A DNA stretch of 21,944 nucleotides from Chloroflexota bacterium (lineage in GTDB: Bacteria > Chloroflexota > Anaerolineae > Promineifilales > Promineifilaceae). The position numbers were made by a program, and so were the translations under genes. Positions 7,584-14,958 of the stretch are shown piece by piece. Under the pieces are notes generated by a model, which saw nothing but the letters and a program-made list of their open reading frames with translations, did no database searches and had not been told where the DNA came from. The stretch is from NCBI GenBank assembly GCA_008501785.1, contig QQUD01000033.1, positions 1 through 21,944 of the forward strand. The letters run 5' to 3'. The first letter of the stretch is position 1, and the number at the start of each line of letters is the position of its first letter.

Positions 7584-7638
7584 GAATCACGAATGGTACG
7601 AATAAGATTAAATTCGTGATTTCTCCAATTCGTGATTC
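7584..7638. repeat. inverted repeat GAATCACGAAT ... ATTCGTGATTC
   Basis: Perfect 11-bp arms (7584-7594 and 7628-7638) with an extra copy of ATTCGTGATT at 7612-7621 between them. It follows the tRNA terminator directly and touches the 3' end of the small minus-strand reading frames, so it could act as a hairpin for that transcript. It resembles a dispersed intergenic repeat rather than gene sequence. Confidence 0.6.
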
Positions 7639-7876
7639 AGAAATGACCAATAAAATCGAAGTAAATATGTGCCGCAAATGAGGCAGATAAGGCAGCTAAC
7701 CAGGAAAACAGGCCAATGTAGCGGCCTGCCTGCGTGTCGTGCGAGGTTGTAGAATGTGATGGGTAAATCTTTTGCCAGCAGTACCAACACATGGTCCAGG
7801 TCAAGTAATATACTAACAAGCCCGCAAATGCAGAAGACAAAAAGTGCCTGGGCGGGTCTAATAATGCTTCGCGCAT
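7637..7876 (-). CDS. small two-helix membrane protein, frame uncertain
   Basis: ATG at 7876-7874 sits 6 bases after an excellent AGGAG. It opens a 79-residue frame with two hydrophobic segments (about 13-33 and 52-76), beginning MREALLDPPRHFLSSAFAG. A second minus-strand frame (ATG 7919 to stop 7608, 103 residues) overlaps it. That frame has the more family-like content: SILLDLDHVL followed by HAGRPLHWPVFLV, a DxDH-plus-His arrangement reminiscent of small membrane metal-dependent hydrolase-like proteins. Joining the start of the first frame to the end of the second gives the most natural protein, so a one-base deletion near 7818 or a sequencing error is possible. The function is not recognised. 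One of the two frames is probably real, but which one cannot be settled by eye. Confidence 0.4.
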   Translation of the reverse strand: MREALLDPPRHFLSSAFAGLLVYYLTWTMCWYCWQKIYPSHSTTSHDTQAGRYIGLFSWLAALSASFAAHIYFDFIGHF

Positions 7877-8100
7877 AGCGTCTCCTTTTTTGTTGATTTG
7901 AATTGGCAAGCGTGAGCATAGCTTCATCCCCAGTTGGTGGCAGGGTGATATGGGGGCAAACGGCCGTTTCCCTTGCACAAACCTGCACAATCACAATTTA
8001 TCTAGATTTGGCTCTGCTCCAAGATTGATGGCTTCTTTGGGGGTGTTGTTGGTATGGTTGCCACGCTCTTGTCGTCAAGTATAGGAGTTGGAGGAGGAAT

Positions 8101-8154
8101 ATGAATAGCCGTTTAGAACCGTTTCCTCTTTTTTTGTTGGTACATCAGTCATAA
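8101..8154 (+). CDS. possible 17-residue peptide behind a strong ribosome site
   Basis: ATG with GGAGGAGG four bases upstream opens MNSRLEPFPLFLLVHQS and then stops. A weak promoter (TTGCCA 8058, TATAGG 8080, 16-base spacer) lies before it, but its predicted start site would fall inside the ribosome-binding sequence. The peptide matches nothing I recognise. It ends just before the udk promoter and could be a leader peptide, or the strong Shine-Dalgarno could be chance. The interval 7877-8100 otherwise shows only one HIP-like decamer at 7959-7968. Confidence 0.22.
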   Translation: MNSRLEPFPLFLLVHQS

Positions 8155-8158
8155 AATC

Positions 8159-8189
8159 CATTGGCATGTCTTTGCCAATGCGTTAAAAT
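8159..8189 (+). promoter_or_regulatory. udk promoter overlapped by an operator-like palindrome
   Basis: TTGGCA (8161-8166) and TAAAAT (8184-8189), with a 17-base spacer, give a near-consensus sigma70-type promoter with predicted start near 8196. The palindrome CATTGGCA / TGCCAATG (8159-8166 and 8173-8180) covers the -35 and spacer, as a repressor site would. Confidence 0.6.
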
Positions 8190-8219
8190 TTAGAATGTGC
8201 AGACACCTTCAAAAGGATA

Positions 8220-8252
8220 ACCCTGGCACAGCAAGCACCAGGGTGTTTTTTT
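8220..8252 (+). terminator. intrinsic terminator in the udk leader
   Basis: The stem ACCCTGG / CCAGGGT with an 11-base loop is followed by G and seven Ts. It lies between the predicted udk transcription start (about 8196) and the udk ribosome site (8281). It is therefore either an attenuator for udk or the end of a short separate RNA of about 55 bases. Confidence 0.75.
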
Positions 8253-8295
8253 GCCCAAAGACATGTCTCACAATAGATTTGAGGAGAAACTAACA

Positions 8296-8940
8296 ATGGG
8301 CGATAAAAAACCAATCGTATTTGGCGTTGCTGGGGGTACTGCATCAGGCAAGACAACGGTAGCGCGTGCAATTTTAGAAGCTGTGGGCGCATCACAAATT
8401 GCTTATTTACCTCATGATGCTTATTACAAAGATATGAGCCATCTCTCACTTGAAGAGCGCTCTCAACTTAATTTTGATCATCCTAACTCGCTTGAATCCA
8501 AGTTGATGGTAAAACATATCAAACGGTTATTAGAAAATAAAGAAGTGCATGTGCCAGTCTATGACTTTACAAGGCATCGCCGCACCGAAGAAACCGTTCT
8601 CGTAGAGCCTTCTCCAATTGTTTTGGTGGATGGCATTTTGATTTTCACCAAGCGTAAATTGCGAGAGTTAATGGATATTAAAGTCTATGTTGACACGGAT
8701 CCCGATGTGCGTTTTATCCGACGTTTGCAGCGCGATATTCAAGAACGGGGACGCTCGCTCGACTCTGTTGTGTCGCAATATATGGATACAGTGCGTCCTA
8801 TGCATTTAAAGTTTGTGGAACCGAGTAAGCGTTATTCAGATGTGATTATTCCAAACGGTGGGTTGAATCGTGTGGCGATGGAAATGGTCGTCAGCCGTTT
8901 ACGCGATTTGTTACCACGTTCTGAGGAATTGACGGAGTAA
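8296..8940 (+). CDS. udk: uridine kinase
   Basis: Phosphorylates uridine and cytidine to UMP and CMP in pyrimidine salvage; cytosolic. The 214-residue length is typical. The P-loop GGTASGKT is at residues 13-20. LPHDAYYKDM and NFDHPNSLE form the nucleoside-binding region, PVYDFTRHRR follows, then the Walker B-like VLVDGILIF and the lid region RRLQRDIQERGRS. ATG 8296 is chosen because GAGGAG lies 9 bases upstream; the frame extends to 8251, but that stretch runs through the leader. The 5' region has its own promoter and an intrinsic terminator, suggesting premature-termination control. The P1-family hydrolase gene starts three bases after the stop. Confidence 0.93.
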   Translation: MGDKKPIVFGVAGGTASGKTTVARAILEAVGASQIAYLPHDAYYKDMSHLSLEERSQLNFDHPNSLESKLMVKHIKRLLENKEVHVPVYDFTRHRRTEETVLVEPSPIVLVDGILIFTKRKLRELMDIKVYVDTDPDVRFIRRLQRDIQERGRSLDSVVSQYMDTVRPMHLKFVEPSKRYSDVIIPNGGLNRVAMEMVVSRLRDLLPRSEELTE

Positions 8941-8943
8941 ACT

Positions 8944-9888
8944 ATGTCGATGAAAATCCCTGGTTTAAGGATTGGTCATGCTACTGATTCGGAACATCAT
9001 ACTGGTTGTACCGTATTCCTTTGCCCTGAAGGGACAGTTGCCAGTGTCGATGTGCGTGGACCGGCTCCCGGCAGTCGAGAATCTGCGCTTTTGCGCCCCG
9101 ATAAACCAATTAATGACATCAATGGAATCGTCTTAACTGGTGGGAGTGCATTTGGATTGGCAACTGCTGATGGGGTCATGCGCTTTTTGGCAGAGAAAGG
9201 CATTGGTCATTATACGCCAATTCGGCCAATTCCGCTGGTTCCGGCTGCTGTGGTGTATGATCTGTTTTTTAGTGGATATCATCCACCTACGGCCGATATG
9301 GGATATGCTGCCTGTTTGGATGCGCAGGAAACGAATATTGAACAGGGGAATGTGGGTGCTGGAGCTGGTGTGACTGTTGGCAAATGGGGTGGTTTTGACA
9401 ACATCATCATGAAAGGTGGCTTTGGTATGGCCAGCGAGACGGTGGATGATGTGGTTGTCAGTGCGGCGGCTGTGACCAATGCAGTTGGCGATGTCGTAAA
9501 CAAAGATGGCACAATGCTGGCTGGTGCAAAAAGGAAAGATGGTGGCTGGATGGTTGACGAGAACCCGTACCGCATTTTTCGCGGTGGCCCACCAACAGTT
9601 GTGGGCACAAATACGACGTTGGTTGTCGTTGCTACAAACGCAAAGTTAACAAAAGTAGAAGCAAACCGACTGGCGCAGCGCGCACATGACGGCATGGCCA
9701 TTGCCATTCGTCCAGCGCATACGACGCATGATGGGGATACGGCCTTTGCGCTGGCAACCAGCCAAGTTGAAACTGATTTTGATGTGATTGCTAATGTAGC
9801 TGTGGAAATGGTTGCTGAAGCGATTCGCAATGGCAGTCGCCATGCAGAGTCGGTGGGTCCGGTGTTGGGGCTGGCGTCGTTACGGTAA
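8944..9888 (+). CDS. P1-family (S58, DmpA/NylC-like) Ntn hydrolase
   Basis: A 314-residue N-terminal-nucleophile amidohydrolase of the P1 family, whose members are aminopeptidases (DmpA), beta-peptidyl aminopeptidases (BapA) and nylon-oligomer hydrolase (NylC). Family features are GLRIGHATD near the start, VDVRGPAPGSRE, IVLTGGSAFGL and GNVGAGAGVTVGK. The sequence GTNTTLVVVATNAKL fits the self-cleavage site, with the cut expected between Asn223 and Thr224 so that Thr224 becomes the catalytic nucleophile, as in NylC. DmpA-type enzymes use Ser instead, so this one is closer to the NylC branch. ATG lies three bases after udk, with GGAG overlapping the udk end, so the pair is likely co-transcribed. 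The natural substrate cannot be deduced. No signal peptide is seen. Confidence 0.85.
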   Translation: MSMKIPGLRIGHATDSEHHTGCTVFLCPEGTVASVDVRGPAPGSRESALLRPDKPINDINGIVLTGGSAFGLATADGVMRFLAEKGIGHYTPIRPIPLVPAAVVYDLFFSGYHPPTADMGYAACLDAQETNIEQGNVGAGAGVTVGKWGGFDNIIMKGGFGMASETVDDVVVSAAAVTNAVGDVVNKDGTMLAGAKRKDGGWMVDENPYRIFRGGPPTVVGTNTTLVVVATNAKLTKVEANRLAQRAHDGMAIAIRPAHTTHDGDTAFALATSQVETDFDVIANVAVEMVAEAIRNGSRHAESVGPVLGLASLR

Positions 9889-9929
9889 TCGGTGGTCGGT
9901 GGTCGGTTTACTGTTTACCGTTCACCGAT
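9888..9929. repeat. degenerate heptad repeat between convergent genes
   Basis: Six seven-base units run without interruption: ATCGGTG, GTCGGTG, GTCGGTT, TACTGTT, TACCGTT, CACCGAT. The first and last are exact complements, so the array can fold into a hairpin. It fills the whole 40-base gap between the P1 hydrolase stop and the prfC stop and may serve as a two-way transcription barrier, though it has no T-run. Confidence 0.6.
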
Positions 9930-11515
9930 TATTGAATACTGAGAAATTCAATCTCTGGGTGCTTGTTGTTGTAATAGTTGAATTCGTGTTCGGAGTTGAA
10001 GAGGGCCACTAAACGGCCGTCTTTGTCCGTCGTCTTCATCAAGCTAAATCGCCACGGGAGCTTGGCAATTTCAGTTTCTGGCCCTTCAACCCAACGCGAA
10101 AGCTGATGAGGGAGCGTTTCCAACTTTGTTTTGACGCCATATTCCCATTCTAGCCGTGAGCTGACTACTTCAAATTGCAATACACCAACGACCGCTAAAA
10201 TTGGATCTCGTTTTGATGCTTCAGTTTCATAAAGCACCTGCATGGCTCCTTCTGTCTCGAGCTGTTGCAGCGCTTTCAGGAATTGCTTTTGCCTGCTGAT
10301 GTCTAAGTTGACGAGACGAGCAAAATGTTCTGGGGCAAAGCGGGGGATAGGGTTGAAGTTGAATTTGTTATCAAAGCTAAGCGTATCGCCAATTGTAAAA
10401 TCCCGATTGCCTGGTAATCCAATAATATCTCCGGCGAATGCTTCATCAACAACAGCACGCTCGTCAGCAAAGAATTTGTAAGTGCGTGAGAGTTTGATCA
10501 TTTTGCCATTGCGCGGATGCTTGACTTGGGCGTTGCGTTCAAAACGGCCGCTGCAAATCCGCAAAAAAGCAACACTGTCTCGATGCTTGGGGTCCATATT
10601 TGCCTGAATTTTGAAGATAAAGCCAGAAAACTCATTGTCTACCGGATCGATAGAGCCAGCGTCACTGGGATAAGCGCCAGGAACGGGTGCGTACTTAACA
10701 AAGTCATTGAGAAAGAGCTGGACACCGAAGTTTGTCAGCGCACTGCCAAAATAAACGGGTGTTTGCTCACCTTTTAGCACTTTTTCATGGTCAAACGCTG
10801 CTAACTCATCCAAAAGCCCGATATTTAGATAAAAATCTTCATATTGCATATTGCTTAGGCCTGCTTCAATGCGCGGGTCATCCATGTTTGTGATGTATTC
10901 GGGCGAGATGGTTTGATTGTGTGCTGTGCGGTCGTATAAATGGACATCTTCGGAGTCACGATCATAGACGCCCATGAAGCTGGGTCCGTCGCCAATGGGC
11001 CAATTCATAGGGACAGGCTGCATGCCGAGAACAGTTTCAACTTCATCAAGTAAACCCAGTGCATCTTCTGCGGGACGGTCCATTTTGTTGATAAATGTGA
11101 AAACAGGAATGCCGCGTTGGCGACAAACTTCAAAAAGCTTGATGGTTTGAGGTTCGACACCCTTTGCGGCATCGAGCACCATAACGGCACTGTCGGCCGC
11201 CATCAGTGTGCGGTAGGTGTCTTCGGAGAAGTCTTGGTGACCGGGGGTGTCGAGCAGATTGACGGTGTGTCCTTTGTATGGAAATTGGAGGACAGTGGAG
11301 GTGATGGAAATGCCACGGTCTTGCTCCATTTTCATCCAGTCAGAGGTGGCGCTGCGCTGATTTTTGCGCGCACGGACGCTTCCTGCCAGGTGAATAGCGT
11401 TACCGTAGAGGAGCAGTTTTTCGGTGAGGGTGGTTTTCCCGGCATCGGGATGGGAGATGATGGCGAAGGTGCGCCGTGATTCAATTGTTTCTTTAAGTGT
11501 TGCGTTTTGTGACAT
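9929..11515 (-). CDS. prfC: peptide chain release factor 3
   Basis: GTPase that recycles RF1 and RF2 from the ribosome after peptide release. The 528 residues from ATG 11515 equal the usual length, which supports that start over the longer open frame to 11614. G motifs: SHPDAGKTTL (G1, residues 21-30), the switch I region with GISITST, DTPGHQDFSEDTYR (G3) and NKMDRPAED (G4). SDWMKMEQDRG and the C-terminal KTTDKDGRLVALFNSEHEF are typical of RF3 and separate it from EF-G and TypA. Only a weak purine run precedes the ATG. A hairpin ending in four Ts lies just upstream (11552-11583). It is convergent with the P1 hydrolase gene. Confidence 0.95.
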   Translation of the reverse strand: MSQNATLKETIESRRTFAIISHPDAGKTTLTEKLLLYGNAIHLAGSVRARKNQRSATSDWMKMEQDRGISITSTVLQFPYKGHTVNLLDTPGHQDFSEDTYRTLMAADSAVMVLDAAKGVEPQTIKLFEVCRQRGIPVFTFINKMDRPAEDALGLLDEVETVLGMQPVPMNWPIGDGPSFMGVYDRDSEDVHLYDRTAHNQTISPEYITNMDDPRIEAGLSNMQYEDFYLNIGLLDELAAFDHEKVLKGEQTPVYFGSALTNFGVQLFLNDFVKYAPVPGAYPSDAGSIDPVDNEFSGFIFKIQANMDPKHRDSVAFLRICSGRFERNAQVKHPRNGKMIKLSRTYKFFADERAVVDEAFAGDIIGLPGNRDFTIGDTLSFDNKFNFNPIPRFAPEHFARLVNLDISRQKQFLKALQQLETEGAMQVLYETEASKRDPILAVVGVLQFEVVSSRLEWEYGVKTKLETLPHQLSRWVEGPETEIAKLPWRFSLMKTTDKDGRLVALFNSEHEFNYYNNKHPEIEFLSIQ

Positions 11516-11551
11516 GCTTATCTTTGTGTTTTGCTCATGCTCGTTTGCATG

Positions 11552-11583
11552 AAAAGCGGCCACAATGTTTGAATTGTGACCGC
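11552..11583 (-). terminator. hairpin with short T-run between the TlpA-like gene and prfC
   Basis: Read on the minus strand, GCGGTCACAAT pairs with ATTGTGGCCGC (11 bp, one G-U) around TCAAAC and is followed by TTTT. It lies between the TlpA-like stop (11669) and the prfC ATG (11515). It may end the upstream transcript or attenuate prfC; the short T-run makes it a weak terminator. Confidence 0.55.
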
Positions 11584-11668
11584 GATAGTGCTTATTTGAT
11601 TCCAAGCATATCACTTTTTGGGTGAATTTGCACGGGAATTAGCAACAACGGATGAAGAAATGAGCGGA

Positions 11669-12262
11669 TTATTGGAGGAGGGGTGCTACGATTTGTTCTA
11701 GTTCGCTTTCGGAAATTTGACCGACTTTGACGTGTTCGATACGGCCGTTTCTGTCAATCACATACGTCGTCGGAAAGCTGCGAGCCATGTATTGTCGTCC
11801 GACTTCGCCATCAAGGTCGAGCAGAACTGGGAATGTGAAGTTGTTGGCTTGAATAAACGGCCGTACTGTACCCTCCGATTCCTGCCCATTCACTGCTAGC
11901 ACGACAACGCCTTCTGCTTTGTGTGTTTGATAAAATTGATCCAGCTCAGGCATCTCCGCACGACAAGGCGGGCACCACGTAGCCCACATATTCATAATGA
12001 TAATTTGTCCCTGGTAGTCAGAAAGGGCCACGTTCCCACCATTTAACGAAGCTAACTCAAAATCAAGTGCCTGATTGCCTGCTTGCATCAGTGCTGGTGA
12101 TTCTTGGCTGTATTTGCTATCTGACACAGATTTAACACCCATCCAGATCAAAGCACCTATTCCCGTTAGCATAAGAAGCGCAGCAAAAAAGAGTGTTGTC
12201 CGATTTTGTTGTTTTTGTTTACGTCTTGCTTGACGACGATTTTGAGCTAAAGAATGGCGCAT
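11669..12262 (-). CDS. membrane-anchored TlpA/ResA-like thioredoxin-fold protein
   Basis: A 197-residue thiol-disulfide protein. A basic N-terminus (RRQARRKQKQQNR) precedes one membrane helix (about 23-44), so the redoxin domain should face outward. The domain shows ALDFELASLNG, then WATWCPPCRAEMPELD with the redox pair Cys97/Cys100, a VVVLAVNGQ strand and FPTTYVID with the cis-proline. This is the pattern of TlpA/ResA/CcmG proteins, which reduce apocytochrome or other extracytoplasmic disulfides; no cytochrome maturation gene is adjacent, so the partner is unknown. ATG 12262 is chosen for the AAGGGAAAG about 10 bases upstream and because the helix then sits normally; the frame runs on to 12343. 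A GTATCA/TGATAC inverted repeat (12294-12314) lies in the leader. Confidence 0.85.
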   Translation of the reverse strand: MRHSLAQNRRQARRKQKQQNRTTLFFAALLMLTGIGALIWMGVKSVSDSKYSQESPALMQAGNQALDFELASLNGGNVALSDYQGQIIIMNMWATWCPPCRAEMPELDQFYQTHKAEGVVVLAVNGQESEGTVRPFIQANNFTFPVLLDLDGEVGRQYMARSFPTTYVIDRNGRIEHVKVGQISESELEQIVAPLLQ

Positions 12263-12413
12263 GATTATTATTCTTTCCCTTAATTTTGATTCTGTATCAA
12301 GCTGAGACTGATACCTGCTTATTATGTTTGATGTATTTATCATTTAAAAGTGACAAAAATCATATTTTTTTGCCCTGAAGGAGCTATATATCGCGAACCT
12401 ACCGATTAGCAAA

Positions 12414-12430
12414 TATGCTAGAATAGCATA
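12414..12430. promoter_or_regulatory. operator-like palindrome TATGCTA-GAA-TAGCATA
   Basis: A perfect 7-bp inverted repeat with a three-base centre ends one base before the -35 of the next promoter. Its size and place suit a dimeric regulator; which one is unknown. Confidence 0.45.
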
Positions 12431-12431
12431 A

Positions 12432-12461
12432 TTGACAGTTTGAATCTTAATTGAATAAAAT
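12432..12461 (+). promoter_or_regulatory. near-consensus promoter
   Basis: TTGACA (12432-12437) and TAAAAT (12456-12461), with an 18-base spacer, give a strong sigma70-type promoter 42 bases upstream of the secreted protein ATG. Confidence 0.75.
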
Positions 12462-12503
12462 ATCTTTGCTTTCAGTACTTGAAAAATCATGTGGAGGGAT
12501 TTG

Positions 12504-13361
12504 ATGAAATATCGCTTATTTTTACTCGTGCCTATGTTTATGATTATTGCTCTATTTGTTGGTCGGTTAGCCCCCGCTTCGGCCGTGGCTACAGATTGTG
12601 CTTCTTTTGTGACAGATAGTGATATGCCAATGGAATCAACAAAGACAATTAGCTTCGACTGTACGGAAGATACAGTTGTCTATTTTGGTGTGTGTGATTC
12701 TGGTAATGTGCCTAATGATGATGCGTTCAATATGGTTTTTAATGGTCAATTGGTAGCTCAGAACATATTTGAGAACATTACAGATGAATATACTGAATTT
12801 TTCTCAAAGAGGGCTTCGGCTGGGACAAATTATGCTGACTTGAATAGCTTAAACTCATCACCTTATCCGCCAGCTACGTTCTCTTATGCGATCTCTCCCG
12901 ATTTAGGAGATGTTGAAAATCATTTGCGAACGTGGTGTGGGGATGATTGGAAAGGGTTAAGGGGGAGCCTCGGGTCTAACTGTGATACAAATGTCCCTAT
13001 CTTTACGACAGATGCAGCGCCAACTGATGGAACCCTCGAACTGCATGTCTTGCTTGGTAATGAGGGTGCTCGTGGCGATGAGATTGTGTTCCAAACATGG
13101 GAAGTTTCCGCAGGGGAGCAGTTAAATAATGTGTTTTCTATGAATTTACCGGCTCCGCGTTATTTGCGATACTGGTGGCAGCCCGCAGGTGGTTCAGATT
13201 GGACCATGTTGACTTCGCAATATTGGCAAGGTGGTGGCAGTCTTGGCGATCAGTTTGGTTTGGAATGTGGTGTTTCTCCTCAACCCTCTTACCATACATC
13301 TTTTGCCAGTGCCGTAGCAGAAAGTGATGTGTGTTTTGATTTGCTCAATGGGTGTGATTGA
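12504..13361 (+). CDS. secreted cysteine-rich protein of unknown function
   Basis: A 285-residue protein with a clear signal peptide (MKYRLFLLVPMFMIIALFVG, cleavage probably near PASA). I do not recognise the family. The mature part has eight cysteines, an even number that would allow four disulfides, and is acidic and aromatic-rich. The latter half (about 180-250) contains LELHVLLGNEGARGDEIVF and a YLRYWWQPAGG stretch, suggestive of beta-structure. ATG 12504 is chosen for GGAGGG seven bases upstream; the frame begins five codons earlier. It stands alone, between a strong promoter with an adjacent palindrome and an intrinsic terminator, and is divergent from the TlpA-like thiol-disulfide gene. 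A link between the two through disulfide formation is only a guess. Confidence 0.8.
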   Translation: MKYRLFLLVPMFMIIALFVGRLAPASAVATDCASFVTDSDMPMESTKTISFDCTEDTVVYFGVCDSGNVPNDDAFNMVFNGQLVAQNIFENITDEYTEFFSKRASAGTNYADLNSLNSSPYPPATFSYAISPDLGDVENHLRTWCGDDWKGLRGSLGSNCDTNVPIFTTDAAPTDGTLELHVLLGNEGARGDEIVFQTWEVSAGEQLNNVFSMNLPAPRYLRYWWQPAGGSDWTMLTSQYWQGGGSLGDQFGLECGVSPQPSYHTSFASAVAESDVCFDLLNGCD

Positions 13362-13445
13362 GGGGCAAGGTGCGGGGGGCAAGGGTGTCTTTGCATAATT
13401 TCGTTTTGGACTTTGCAGTTTAAAATTGAAAATGATTTTATAGGG

Positions 13446-13482
13446 GGGTGAGAATGTGATTGCATTCTTACCCTTTTTGTTT
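13446..13482 (+). terminator. intrinsic terminator of the secreted-protein gene
   Basis: GGGTGAGAATG pairs with CATTCTTACCC (11 bp, one G-U) around TGATTG and is followed by TTTTTGTTT. It separates the secreted protein from trmFO. The 80 bases before it are G-rich, then AT-rich, with no gene. Confidence 0.82.
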
Positions 13483-13509
13483 GGAAAATGCACTGTGTGG
13501 GGAGGGTTG

Positions 13510-13518
13510 TGTTAAAAT
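13510..13518 (+). promoter_or_regulatory. extended -10 for trmFO, possibly leaderless
   Basis: TG-T-TAAAAT is an extended -10 whose predicted start site (about 13525) coincides with the trmFO ATG at 13526. No good -35 and no correctly spaced Shine-Dalgarno are seen. Confidence 0.45.
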
Positions 13519-13525
13519 TGCGACC

Positions 13526-14887
13526 ATGAGTCAAGTTATAACGATTATTGGCGGTGGGTTGGCAGGCAGTGAGGCGGCTTTTCAGGCAGCAGAATTAGGC
13601 ATCCCGGTGCGGTTGTTTGAGATGCGTCCACAGCAATCAACACCAGCGCATGAAACAAATCAGTTGGCAGAATTGGTGTGCAGTAATTCGCTGGGATCGG
13701 TGCTGCCGTTTAAAGCGCCGGGATTGTTGAAGGCAGAACTGCGTGGGCTGGGTCAGATGATTTTGGACTGTGCGACGAAACCGGCCGTTCCCGCAGGCTC
13801 TTCCCTAGCTGTAGCCCGAGACAATTTTGCCGCCTTGGTCACAGAAAAGATTGAGGCGCATCCTAATATTGAATTGGTGCGTGAGGAGGTTACGGCCGTT
13901 CCCGACACCCCAACCATCATCGCCAGTGGCCCCCTGACATCCAACGCCTTAACCCAAAGCATTAGCCAACTGACTGGGCAAACCCACCTTTACTTTTACG
14001 ACGCAGTTTCACCTATCGTCAACTACGAAACAATTGACATGTCCATTGCTTTTCGCCAATCACGATATGACAAAGGCGAACAGGTGGATGGTGATTACAT
14101 CAACTGCCCGATGAATGAAGAAGAATACGACGCATTCTGCAACGCCCTCCTCACTGCTGAAACGATCACTCTGAAAAAGTTTGAGCAAGAAGACCCTCAC
14201 TTTTTTGAGGGGTGTATGCCGGTGGAGGTGATGGCGCAGCGAGGGCGCAAGGCCCTGGCGTTTGGGCCGATGCGGCCAGTAGGGTTAATTGATCCAAGGA
14301 GTGGAAAACGGCCGTTTGCCGTCGTCCAACTGCGGCAAGACAATGTAGCTGGTTCCCTATACAACATCGTTGGTTTTCAAACAAACCTTCGTTGGGGTGA
14401 GCAGCGGCGCGTGTTGCGCATGATTCCTGGACTAGAAAATGCAGAATTTTTGCGCTATGGGATGTTACATCGCAATACCTACATTAATGCACCTCAAATG
14501 TTGCACCCGACATTGCAATTTCGCAGTCGTTCTGATTTGTTCTTTGCGGGACAAATTACGGGTGTAGAAGGGTATATGGGCAATGCTGCGACCGGTTTGT
14601 TAGCAGGAATTAATGCAGCCCGCTTGCTATCTGGTGAACATCCTGTTATCTTACCTACTAATACAATGCTCGGAGCTTTGTGCCACTATGTCACTCATGC
14701 AGAAGCAAAGACATTTCAACCCATGAAAGCAAATTTTGGCTTGTTTCCACACCCACAGCACACCATTAGTAAAAATGAAAGGTACCGCTGGTACAGTGGG
14801 CGAGCTTTAACAGCTTTGCGTCGATTTACCCGAGCGCATAAAATTCGTTACGATAGAGTTGTTGCTGAATCAGGTTTAGAAGAATGA
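13526..14887 (+). CDS. trmFO: folate-dependent tRNA (uracil-54-C5) methyltransferase
   Basis: FAD enzyme that makes ribothymidine at tRNA position 54 using methylenetetrahydrofolate. The 453 residues fit the family. The dinucleotide-binding [10 protein letters not shown] is at the N-terminus. Further motifs are [10 protein letters not shown] (Cys52), [45 protein letters not shown] (Cys230) and [11 protein letters not shown], with a second FAD segment [21 protein letters not shown] near the C-terminus. The two cysteines match the known catalytic pair of TrmFO (Cys53 and Cys226 in B. subtilis). ATG 13526 agrees with the family N-terminus; the frame extends to 13460, but through the preceding terminator. 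The expected start of transcription falls on the ATG. Two HIP-like copies lie inside the gene. Confidence 0.95.
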   Translation: MSQVITIIGGGLAGSEAAFQAAELGIPVRLFEMRPQQSTPAHETNQLAELVCSNSLGSVLPFKAPGLLKAELRGLGQMILDCATKPAVPAGSSLAVARDNFAALVTEKIEAHPNIELVREEVTAVPDTPTIIASGPLTSNALTQSISQLTGQTHLYFYDAVSPIVNYETIDMSIAFRQSRYDKGEQVDGDYINCPMNEEEYDAFCNALLTAETITLKKFEQEDPHFFEGCMPVEVMAQRGRKALAFGPMRPVGLIDPRSGKRPFAVVQLRQDNVAGSLYNIVGFQTNLRWGEQRRVLRMIPGLENAEFLRYGMLHRNTYINAPQMLHPTLQFRSRSDLFFAGQITGVEGYMGNAATGLLAGINAARLLSGEHPVILPTNTMLGALCHYVTHAEAKTFQPMKANFGLFPHPQHTISKNERYRWYSGRALTALRRFTRAHKIRYDRVVAESGLEE

Positions 14888-14943
14888 GCATTTCAGCGTT
14901 TCAGCAACTCAGCATTTTAGCTTTTACTAGCTGACTAGCTAAC
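14888..14943. repeat. degenerate octad repeat after trmFO
   Basis: Seven eight-base units begin right at the trmFO stop: GCATTTCA, GCGTTTCA, GCAACTCA, GCATTTTA, GCTTTTAC, TAGCTGAC, TAGCTAAC. The array ends at the ribosome site of the next gene, so the whole spacer is made of it. Confidence 0.5.
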
Positions 14944-14958
14944 AAGAGGAGTTAACCT

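Noticed and set aside
9279..9830. 183-residue minus-strand open frame across the P1 hydrolase gene
   Set aside because: It is antisense to a strongly conserved protein, is rich in Ser/Ala/Pro of the kind made by reading GC-biased codons backwards, and has no ribosome site.
11516..11614. 33 extra residues at the N-terminus of release factor 3
   Set aside because: They would be encoded through the upstream hairpin; RF3 has its normal 528 residues from ATG 11515.
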